Origin: an uncultured Actinomyces sp.
GTDB taxonomy: Bacteria > Actinomycetota > Actinomycetes > Actinomycetales > Actinomycetaceae
Length of the DNA: 19,715 bases
Assembly (NCBI GenBank): GCA_900541895.1
Contig: UWSI01000029.1
Location: 1 to 19,715 of the forward strand
Reading direction: 5' to 3'
How positions within the stretch are numbered: position 1 is the first letter of the stretch; each line of letters starts with the position of its first letter. The notes beneath the pieces were generated by a model, which searched no databases, was not told the DNA's origin, and worked only from the letters and a program-made list of their open reading frames with translations. Both the position numbers and the translations under genes were made by a program. Below are positions 13,600-19,715 of this stretch, in pieces.

Positions 13600-14297
13600 T
13601 GGGCATCCTCACTTTGCGGGTGCGTCCAGAATAAGATACGGGTGCGGCCGATGGTGATCTGGTTTCCGTCAAGAAGGGTCGCCGCGTCGATGCGGTGTCC
13701 TTCGACGAAGGTACCATTTGTCGAGCCCAGATCGGTAGCAATAACGCCGGTTGGGGTGATACGAAGTTCCAGGTGGCGGCGGGAAACTCCCGAATCAGCG
13801 ACGGTAATGTCGGCCTCGGTGCCGCGGCCAATGACGGTGACGGGTTCTGTGAGGAGCCACTTCTCTCCGTCGACGTCAATGATGGGGTGCTCGGGTGAAG
13901 GCGACGAGGCCGTGGCCGGGGCCGCTGCGCCGCGTTCGTTGCGTGCCTGAACCTGGAGCTGACCGGTGAATTCGTCGCTATCTTTTGTGAAGTCGATAGA
14001 GATCGGCCCCAGAAGTGAGTAGCCCTGAGACTGTGCGTAGTCGGTGGCTTGCTGAACGAATTCGTCGGAAAGAATATCGAGGTCGCCCAGTGCGTTCATG
14101 TCCGCAGGTGCCATGCGAATGGTGAAGTGATTCGGTGCGATTGCACGGTCCGTTGACAGTTCTTGAACGTGGTCATCCATCGCGCGTTTGAGTGCAGAGG
14201 TAACGTCAACGGCTTTGATCCCAGAACGGAACACACGAGAAAAAGCACCGTTTACGCCGCGCTCAACGGCGTTTTCAAAACGGTCAAAGATGCCCAT
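13596..14297 (-). CDS. fhaA: FHA-domain protein FhaA with DUF3662 N-terminal domain
   Basis: A 233-aa cytoplasmic protein. Residues 1-115 form the FhaA N-terminal (DUF3662) domain, beginning GIFDRFENAVERGVNGAFSR. A short Ala/Ser/Pro linker (about 120-137) leads to a C-terminal FHA domain (about 138-228), which has Gly157-Arg158, Ser172 with His175 in VSRRH, and GSTNGTFVEG (191-200). FHA domains bind phosphothreonine peptides; mycobacterial FhaA binds the PknB-phosphorylated pseudokinase domain of MviN and slows late peptidoglycan synthesis. Mycobacterial FhaA is about 527 aa because of a long low-complexity linker, which is absent here. ATG 14297 has AAGGAA about nine bases upstream. It is the first gene of the seven-gene operon. 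Confidence 0.95.
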   Translation of the reverse strand: MGIFDRFENAVERGVNGAFSRVFRSGIKAVDVTSALKRAMDDHVQELSTDRAIAPNHFTIRMAPADMNALGDLDILSDEFVQQATDYAQSQGYSLLGPISIDFTKDSDEFTGQLQVQARNERGAAAPATASSPSPEHPIIDVDGEKWLLTEPVTVIGRGTEADITVADSGVSRRHLELRITPTGVIATDLGSTNGTFVEGHRIDAATLLDGNQITIGRTRILFWTHPQSEDAQ

Positions 14298-14463
14298 GTT
14301 ATCTGTTCCTTGTTCGCGGTCTTCTTCTTTCCTGAGACATATCGACGCTCAATGTATCGACAGGTCTACACGGGTATTTTACCGTTTCGGTGCTAATTGG
14401 GCGGGGTGAAGTCGCCGCGTGGGACTATGTCAAGGTGTTGTCGAAATGTGTTTCGCTACCTGT

Positions 14464-14491
14464 TTGTCATATCAATTAGCGCTGTTAAACT
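14464..14491 (+). promoter_or_regulatory. Promoter of the LPLSG surface-protein gene
   Basis: TTGTCA (14464-14469) and TAAACT (14486-14491) are separated by 16 bp and resemble a sigma-70-type -35/-10 pair. Transcription would start near 14498, about 20 nt before the ATG, leaving room for the GGAGA ribosome site at 14511-14515. The rest of the 221-bp gap to fhaA holds two TATCGAC direct repeats (14340-14346 and 14355-14361) in the fhaA leader region. Confidence 0.55.
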
Positions 14492-14518
14492 CGTGGAAGA
14501 TCACTGAAATGGAGACGC

Positions 14519-17158
14519 ATGAACCGGCTCAGTAGTGCCCCCCACCCGCAGCATGCGCAGCGTAGTTCTCGACGGAGGAATCGTGCTCGCAATGCTCTGG
14601 TTTCGTGCATCCTGACAACCCTGGTTATTCTTCCAGGGGTAGCGAGTTTTCAATCAAAGGCAGTAGCAGATGCTCCCCTAGAAACTCCGGGTGCCGCAAG
14701 CATTACGCTCTCGCGTTCTCAGGGACGTATTGGTCAGGCCGTCCTCAATGACTCAGAAACCGACCGCACAACGGTTGTGCCTGATAATTCCTACTTCGGC
14801 GTGATCAAAGGGATGGAATCCTACAATTCCGCTGATTCGAATGAAAGCTCTGTTCCTTATAGGGCTGGGTATTCCCAAAAGTGGTTGGATGCATCTGTCG
14901 CGCAGAACGATTACTGGTCCTACATCACTCGTGGTATCGCATGGGAGTATCACCTGGCCAGTGTCCACCAGAATCCCTATTACGGTGAGTACACGCCCTA
15001 CGCAATTTCCGCATCAACGACCAGTGCGCTGGGCTATAAGCCCAATAACCCTGGAACGGTGTCCTTGAATGACACCTTCCTCATTGGCACGGTGCGACAC
15101 AACAATTTCCCGATCTCCTCAAAGATCCACTGGGTCCACTCTTCCTTCGATATCCGTCTGGGAGACCTCGAAGAATCTTTCCCCTTCGATCAACACGAAA
15201 CCGACAATGACACCGACACGACTGCGGTTGCTCGCACGGGTGGTCCCTATAAGTTGATTTCGCGTGCTTCTGCTCCCCGAACCTGTCCAACGAATGCCCC
15301 CTACTATGCGCTGACCCGTGAAAATGGTGACGGAGTCTGGTACTGCTACAGCTTTGTGGGTGAAGGCAAGGGCGATCGCGATATCTACACCGATTACCCG
15401 AACTACTATCCGCAGTCAGCGGGGAAGCCCGATCAGACACCCGCATCTGATGATGTCTTGTCCATTACGAAGACAACCTCCGATCGGACCATCACAGTCG
15501 ACGGGATTCCTTACCGCCTAGTGCTTTTTGGTTTTGTCCCAAGTGCCGATGGAACCTGCCCCGCAAAGCCCCCGGCAGACGCAACGCCGGTTTCTACCTT
15601 TACGACGAAGGAAAATCAGAGCTCTTTCGGTTGCCTCTACGGATCTTTTAGCCAAGAACGTTACGTGCGAGTGGCGAAGAAGATTAGCGAAGAGTCTGCG
15701 GCCGTTGGGACAACAATTCCCCGATTCGGCTTTACAACCCTGGGTGTGGGTGACTGGACTTCCCCAACTGGGACCCCTCTATCGCTTTATGAACAGGCGG
15801 ACTCCTTCGTTGACTGGTCTTCTTTTGCGGATTCGCCGCTGACCCCGACCGGCTATGGTGAAAGCGGCATTGTCACAAGTGGCTACCAGGCCTTCATTCC
15901 CGGGTATTCGGAGTTTGTTATTGCAGAAACCGGTCCGACAATCCCGGGTAGAAGACCCCTGCGATTTGGTGAACCCGGCTACTTCGGCCCGTGGAAAGTG
16001 AGCGACGACCCCAATGCCGCTCGCTGGCAGCTCAAAGATGTGACCTGTCTGAATGGCGTGGGTGAGCGCGTGAATGTCAGCCGTGACCCCTTCACAGGAG
16101 GAGTCGACTTCTCAGAGGTTGCGCCGGCACATTCTGTCGCTGCACTGCCCATTACCTGTACCTTTACCAATGAACAGAAGGCTCCCAAGCTGCGCATTGA
16201 GAAGGCCCTTGAGAGCGTTGAAGGTGCGACGACCGACGATATCACTGTCACGTACCGCATTACTGCAATAAATGACGGTACTATCGCAGGAACCACCGGA
16301 CGTCTGGTTGATACCCCGCAGTTTGCTCCCGGGCTCACAGTGCGTTCAGTAGCGATTGCTGAATCGCTTGATGGTCTTGGGCGCGCACGCCAGCAAGGTG
16401 CGGCAGCGTCCTACGTGCTCACTACGGGAACCAATGTCGAAGCCGGCAAGTCTGCCACGTGGTATATCCGCATGAAGGTTCGCAGGGATCGCAGTGCCTC
16501 GGGTTATAACGAGGCTTCCTTGGACTGCAAGACGACGAAAGATCGCCTGACTTCAAAGAATGGTTTGTATAACATCGTCAGCGGTCCCTACGACCATGAT
16601 GGCGTGAGCAATAACGAGGTATGTGCTCCGGTTCGTCCGCGTACCATCCGCGTCGAGAAGGCCGGGACTCAGCCCATTGGTCAGAGGAATGAGGACGGCA
16701 CCTACCCCCTGGAGGGTGCAGCGTTTGCGATCTATGACAACGAGGCGCTGAGCGGTACCCCCGTGAGCGTCCTCGAGGGTGGATCTACTTTTGTCAGCGC
16801 ACCGCTAGAAGTAGACCGCTCGTATTGGTTGGTCGAAACGCGTGCCCCAGCCGGTCATGTTTTGTTGCCGCGGCCCATTCCCTTCCATATCAGCGTTGGA
16901 ACTGATTCCGCTGCCTCGACAGTAATTGCGACCGATTTCGGCCCCGACGAAGGATTTACCTCCGTGCGAGTTCTGCCCGCAAAGGCCGGTACTGCAGATG
17001 CGGCTCTTCCGAGTATCCGCGTTGTCGATACGCAAGTTGGTCATCTGCCCCTGTCGGGCTCAACGGGAATCTACCCGTACCTCGGTGTGGGGTCGGTACT
17101 TATGGTTGCAGCCGGTGCCATTGTGTGGATGAAGCGCCGCGAAGGACTCAGCGCCTGA
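14519..17158 (+). CDS. Secreted, wall-sorted surface protein with SpaA-like domain and LPLSG signal
   Basis: An 879-aa adhesin- or pilin-like protein. A long basic signal peptide has its hydrophobic core at about 26-42 and a likely cut after AVA at residue 50. The N-terminal 51-550 region is Tyr/Ser/Asp-rich and matches no fold I can name. It contains two similar two-cysteine modules, at about 244-278 (C256, C276) and 332-375 (C347, C372). Residues about 556-705 resemble a DUF11-like Ig repeat (VTYRITAINDGTIAGTTGR). Residues 707-795 resemble a SpaA prealbumin-like domain, with Lys714 in IRVEKAG and the Glu of YWLVETRAPAGH able to form an isopeptide bond. The C-terminus has LPLSG (843-847), a membrane helix (about 852-870) and KRRE, a sorting signal with Ser in place of Thr. 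No von Willebrand domain was seen. It is probably monocistronic and ends at a strong terminator. Confidence 0.87.
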   Translation: MNRLSSAPHPQHAQRSSRRRNRARNALVSCILTTLVILPGVASFQSKAVADAPLETPGAASITLSRSQGRIGQAVLNDSETDRTTVVPDNSYFGVIKGMESYNSADSNESSVPYRAGYSQKWLDASVAQNDYWSYITRGIAWEYHLASVHQNPYYGEYTPYAISASTTSALGYKPNNPGTVSLNDTFLIGTVRHNNFPISSKIHWVHSSFDIRLGDLEESFPFDQHETDNDTDTTAVARTGGPYKLISRASAPRTCPTNAPYYALTRENGDGVWYCYSFVGEGKGDRDIYTDYPNYYPQSAGKPDQTPASDDVLSITKTTSDRTITVDGIPYRLVLFGFVPSADGTCPAKPPADATPVSTFTTKENQSSFGCLYGSFSQERYVRVAKKISEESAAVGTTIPRFGFTTLGVGDWTSPTGTPLSLYEQADSFVDWSSFADSPLTPTGYGESGIVTSGYQAFIPGYSEFVIAETGPTIPGRRPLRFGEPGYFGPWKVSDDPNAARWQLKDVTCLNGVGERVNVSRDPFTGGVDFSEVAPAHSVAALPITCTFTNEQKAPKLRIEKALESVEGATTDDITVTYRITAINDGTIAGTTGRLVDTPQFAPGLTVRSVAIAESLDGLGRARQQGAAASYVLTTGTNVEAGKSATWYIRMKVRRDRSASGYNEASLDCKTTKDRLTSKNGLYNIVSGPYDHDGVSNNEVCAPVRPRTIRVEKAGTQPIGQRNEDGTYPLEGAAFAIYDNEALSGTPVSVLEGGSTFVSAPLEVDRSYWLVETRAPAGHVLLPRPIPFHISVGTDSAASTVIATDFGPDEGFTSVRVLPAKAGTADAALPSIRVVDTQVGHLPLSGSTGIYPYLGVGSVLMVAAGAIVWMKRREGLSA

Positions 17159-17170
17159 GAAACACTTAAC

Positions 17171-17210
17171 AAAGTGGGGGTGCTCGCCGCTTGGCGAGCA
17201 CCCCCACTTT
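17171..17210. terminator. Bidirectional rho-independent terminator
   Basis: Eighteen-base arms (17171-17188 and 17193-17210) pair perfectly around a GCTT loop. The outer AAA/TTT pairs give a T-run on both strands, extended to TTTT at 17208-17211. It serves the rightward surface-protein gene and the leftward nrdF, whose stop codon lies about 35 bp away. Confidence 0.92.
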
Positions 17211-17244
17211 TAACGCTCAGCGAGCTGAGCTGCTAGAGCGCAGC

Positions 17245-18207
17245 TCAGAAGTCCCAGTCTTCATCTTCGGTGTCGACAACTTCACCCATGACGTAGGAAG
17301 AGCCAGAACCAGAGAAGAAGTCGTGGTTCTCATCCGCGTTCGGTGAAAGCGCCGCAAGAATTGCGGGGTTCACGTTCGTGGCGTCTGCGGGGAAAAGGGC
17401 CTCGTAGCCCAGGTTCATCAGGGCCTTGTTGGCGTTGTAGCGCAGGAACTTCTTGACGTCCTCGGTCAGGCCAAGCGGATCGTACAGGTCCTCGGTGTAT
17501 TCTTCTTCGTTTTCATACAGTTCGAAGAGCAGCGAGAAGGTGTAATCCTTGAGCTCTTGACGACGTGCTTCATCGGATTCATTCACGGCCAGCTGGTACT
17601 TGTAGCCAATGTAGTAGCCATGAACTGCCTCGTCGCGGATGATCAAACGGATCAGGTCAGCAGTGTTGGTGAGCTTTGCGTGGGCACTCCAGTACATGGG
17701 AGCGTAGAAGCCCGAGTAGAACAGGAAGGACTCAAGCATGGTCGAAGCGACCTTGCGCTTCTCGGGATCGTCGCCCTGGTAGTAGGACTTCACAATCTCT
17801 GCCTTGCGCTGCAAGGCCTCGTTCTCATTCGACCAGCGGAAGGATTCGTTAATCTCTTCAGTCGAAAGCAGCGTCGAGAAGATCGAAGAGTAGGACTTCG
17901 CGTGCACTGACTCCATGAAGGCGATGTTCGTGTAAACGGCCTCTTCGTGGGGAGTGCGGGCATCGGGGATCAAAGAGACCGCACCAATGGTTCCCTGAAG
18001 GGTGTCAAGCAGGGTCAGACCAGTGAAGACACGGTTCGTCATACGCTGTTCTTCGGCGTTCAGCGTCTTCCACGATGCCAAGTCGTTGCTCAAGGGCACC
18101 TTTTCGGGAAGCCAGAAATTACCGGTCAGACGATCCCAGACCTCAAGGTCCTTCTCGTCCTCAATGCGGTTCCAGTTAATCGCTTCGAAAGCGGGCGTTA
18201 CGCTCAC
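17245..18207 (-). CDS. nrdF: Ribonucleotide reductase class Ib beta subunit NrdF
   Basis: A 320-aa radical-generating subunit that supplies the tyrosyl radical for reduction of ribonucleoside diphosphates by NrdE. The dimetal ligands are visible as Asp68, Glu99, His102, Glu159, Glu193 and His196, and the radical tyrosine as Tyr106 (MESVHAKSY). The N-terminus INWNRIEDEKDLEVW and the length of about 320 aa are typical of NrdF rather than NrdB. The acidic C-terminal tail DTEDEDWDF should dock on NrdE. GTG 18207 is preferred because AGGAGG lies four bases upstream; a GTG at 18222 would overlap that site. NrdE, NrdI and NrdH are not in the window, so the gene stands apart from at least the immediate class Ib partners. 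Confidence 0.97.
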   Translation of the reverse strand: MSVTPAFEAINWNRIEDEKDLEVWDRLTGNFWLPEKVPLSNDLASWKTLNAEEQRMTNRVFTGLTLLDTLQGTIGAVSLIPDARTPHEEAVYTNIAFMESVHAKSYSSIFSTLLSTEEINESFRWSNENEALQRKAEIVKSYYQGDDPEKRKVASTMLESFLFYSGFYAPMYWSAHAKLTNTADLIRLIIRDEAVHGYYIGYKYQLAVNESDEARRQELKDYTFSLLFELYENEEEYTEDLYDPLGLTEDVKKFLRYNANKALMNLGYEALFPADATNVNPAILAALSPNADENHDFFSGSGSSYVMGEVVDTEDEDWDF

Positions 18208-18211
18208 GCGT

Positions 18212-18217
18212 CCTCCT
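18212..18217 (-). promoter_or_regulatory. Ribosome binding site that fixes the nrdF start
   Basis: AGGAGG on the minus strand precedes GTG 18207 by four bases and overlaps the alternative upstream GTG frame, which excludes the longer start. Confidence 0.75.
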
Positions 18218-18273
18218 GACACGAATGTTTTCCACGGCCTCGGCGTGATGGTCGGCGGGCCTGACAGTTTTTA

Positions 18274-18303
18274 AGATTACCGTGTTGACGCGCGCGCGTC
18301 TGC
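18274..18303 (-). promoter_or_regulatory. Weak candidate nrdF promoter
   Basis: On the minus strand TAATCT (complement of 18274-18279) fits an actinobacterial -10. A poor -35, GCAGAC, lies 18 bp upstream, across an alternating CGCGCGCG tract at about 18290-18298. No clear NrdR box pair was found in the 140-bp gap. Confidence 0.3.
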
Positions 18304-18347
18304 GCCTCGTCGGAATATTCACGAAAGTGTCTCACGGACCCTAGGCC

Positions 18348-19658
18348 CTAATCTGCGAGCAGCCCCAGCAAGTGATCGACAACCTTCCCTCCCGAATAGG
18401 CGGAGCCATCGTGTTGGTACTCATTCGTGACGTAGTGGTGAGCGCCAATGAGTTCACCCGTCTGAAGGGACAATTCACGCGGGACAAACATGTCATCGTA
18501 GTAGACCGCGGCTGCAATGGGGACCGTGTTCTGCGCCAAGACCTCGGGAAGGTAAACCGGCGCTGCATCTGTCACCTGCGCGAGGATATCGGCGACCTCC
18601 GCCAAGGGAGCGAGTCCCGGGTCCTCGTTGAAGACGCGATGCATGAAGTGCTCGCCCGTCAGGTAGTAGGGCTCGGAAGTATCCAGGGGATCAGCGTCCT
18701 TCGCGAAACCGGGGATCTCTTCGGCCAGGCGGTCAGCCGACCAATTCGTTGTGGTTCCGTGCAATTCGGGCGTTGCACAGGCGTAGATGAATTCCTGGAA
18801 AACACCGTAAATCGGGGCAACATTCGTTGCGTCTCCGATGGCTTCGAGGAATTGGGTAGACAGGCGGCGCTGGCCGTTGATGGTCACCCACGGGCCCTCG
18901 AGCAGATAGTGCAGCTGGTCGGTGCGTCCCTGTCCGCCCAGCATCATGCCGATCTGGCGGAAGCGTGCACTGCTGAGGCGCTCACCGGTTGGGAGGAATT
19001 CCTCGGTGTCGCGAAGGTGCGCGGCGATCTGGCGGATCGTTGTCTCGTCCTCGGGGTGACGCTGGAAATAGACGCGGTTGCGCGCTGCTGTGCGCTGGTA
19101 GGTCAGGTGGTAGATCTCATCGACATGGACGAGGCCGGGCAGGCCTCCCGTGATGAGGCTGGCTTTCAGGCCCTGGGGCGCAAGCGAGAGGTACGAAGTC
19201 GTGATGAAGCCGCCGTAGGACTGGCCAAGAGTCGTCCATGGCTCGTCTCCCGCGAGCTCGCGACGGAAGGCCTCGGCATCGTAGACGATCTGATCTTGGC
19301 GGAAATAGCGCAGGTAGTTGGCCTTTTCCTGTGGGGTCGGAAGGAAGGAAAGGGATTGCGCATCCATGCGGGTGGACTGGCCGGTGCCTCGTTGATCGAG
19401 GAGGACCACACGGTAGTCCTGCAGCAAGCGGTTCATCCACCCGCTATCGAAGGTGCCGAAACGAGGGCTGGGGTAGCCGGGTCCGCCTTGGAGGAAGACG
19501 GCGTAGGGCGCATTTTCCTTGCCGGGACGCACGACCTCGCGCGCGAAGATCTCGATGGTCGGGTTATCTGCGCCGAGGGGGCGAGTGTGATCGAGGGGAA
19601 CGTCGAGGCGGTGCTCATAGATGGTGTGAGCGTGGTGAGTGTAAGAGGTCGTACGCAT
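18348..19658 (-). CDS. Alpha/beta hydrolase, proline iminopeptidase-like (peptidase family S33)
   Basis: A 436-aa hydrolase with no signal peptide, so probably cytoplasmic. The oxyanion segment FLQGGPG (55-61) and DQRGTGQS (88-95) are hallmarks of the S33 prolyl aminopeptidase group. The nucleophile elbow is GQSYGG with Ser147. The likely acid is Asp388 or Asp389 in YYDDMFVP, and the likely base is His416 in EYQHDG. The large cap between about 165 and 340 matches the longer actinobacterial form (about 430 aa). It should remove N-terminal proline or similar residues from peptides, but substrate preference cannot be read from the sequence. It lies 140 bp upstream of nrdF on the same strand, probably with its own promoter. 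There is no Shine-Dalgarno site; a -10 motif sits so close to the ATG that a leaderless mRNA is likely. Confidence 0.9.
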   Translation of the reverse strand: MRTTSYTHHAHTIYEHRLDVPLDHTRPLGADNPTIEIFAREVVRPGKENAPYAVFLQGGPGYPSPRFGTFDSGWMNRLLQDYRVVLLDQRGTGQSTRMDAQSLSFLPTPQEKANYLRYFRQDQIVYDAEAFRRELAGDEPWTTLGQSYGGFITTSYLSLAPQGLKASLITGGLPGLVHVDEIYHLTYQRTAARNRVYFQRHPEDETTIRQIAAHLRDTEEFLPTGERLSSARFRQIGMMLGGQGRTDQLHYLLEGPWVTINGQRRLSTQFLEAIGDATNVAPIYGVFQEFIYACATPELHGTTTNWSADRLAEEIPGFAKDADPLDTSEPYYLTGEHFMHRVFNEDPGLAPLAEVADILAQVTDAAPVYLPEVLAQNTVPIAAAVYYDDMFVPRELSLQTGELIGAHHYVTNEYQHDGSAYSGGKVVDHLLGLLAD

Positions 19659-19664
19659 GGAATA

Positions 19665-19670
19665 AGGGTA
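19665..19670 (-). promoter_or_regulatory. -10 element for a leaderless hydrolase transcript
   Basis: On the minus strand TACCCT (TANNNT) ends six bases before ATG 19658, so the expected transcription start coincides with the A of the start codon. No purine-rich ribosome site exists between them. Leaderless genes with this geometry are common in actinobacteria. Confidence 0.5.
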
Positions 19671-19715
19671 GCGCCGCGGAGCGCGCGGCGTGCGGGGGGC
19701 GCCGCAGAGTCGGCT

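Noticed and set aside
18288..18300. Alternating CGCGCGCG tract as a Z-DNA or recombination element
   Set aside because: It is too short to claim a structural role and fits the general GC-rich composition.
1..19715. CRISPR arrays, insertion sequences, tRNA or rRNA genes
   Set aside because: No regularly spaced repeats, transposase motifs, terminal inverted repeats or RNA-gene signatures were seen on either strand.

Overview
The window looks like a chromosomal, probably origin-proximal, segment of a moderate-GC actinobacterium. Two things point to the Actinomycetaceae (Actinomyces/Schaalia type): the gene order cyclophilin - rhomboid - crgA - DUF881 - sortase - pknB/pknA/pbpA/rodA/pstP/fhaB/fhaA, which matches the conserved actinobacterial growth and division locus, and the absence of mycobacterial extras such as trpG. 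The genus is an inference; no rRNA or other marker gene is present.

Layout. 1-89 is the start of an unrecognised leftward gene. 241-2457 is a rightward run of a cyclophilin (ppiA), a rhomboid protease with an N-terminal zinc-binding domain, and a DUF364 putative metal-chelation protein. 2458-2976 is a 519-bp gap that encodes nothing convincing. It carries two clusters of same-orientation DnaA-box-like 9-mers, including two perfect TTATCCACA boxes, flanking a 180-bp stretch of about 41% GC. This makes it an origin-like or DnaA-titrating site. 2977-3396 is crgA (leftward). 3561-5195 is rightward: a DUF881 protein, a sortase, and a 50-residue membrane protein. A strong bidirectional hairpin terminator (5217-5243) separates these from the leftward operon fhaA-fhaB-pstP-rodA-pbpA-pknA-pknB (14297 down to 5329), whose genes overlap by 1-28 nt or are 1 nt apart. 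Divergent from fhaA lies an 879-aa secreted surface protein with a non-canonical LPLSG sorting signal. An 18-bp bidirectional hairpin (17171-17210) separates it from leftward nrdF (ribonucleotide reductase beta subunit) and a leftward proline-iminopeptidase-like hydrolase whose start looks leaderless.

How they fit together. PknA and PknB are membrane Ser/Thr kinases, PstP is their phosphatase, FhaA and FhaB are phosphothreonine readers, RodA and PbpA are the glycan polymerase and transpeptidase of one peptidoglycan synthase, and CrgA links the divisome to the PBPs. Together they control wall growth. The sortase and the LPLSG protein belong to wall decoration, though whether this sortase handles that substrate is open. 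NrdF supplies deoxynucleotides.

Most unusual points: the DnaA-box region between DUF364 and crgA; a PknA activation loop in which the second phospho-threonine position is aspartate; CrgA with a roughly 70-residue highly charged N-terminal tail; a short FhaA without the long linker; and an LPLSG surface protein with a duplicated two-cysteine module.
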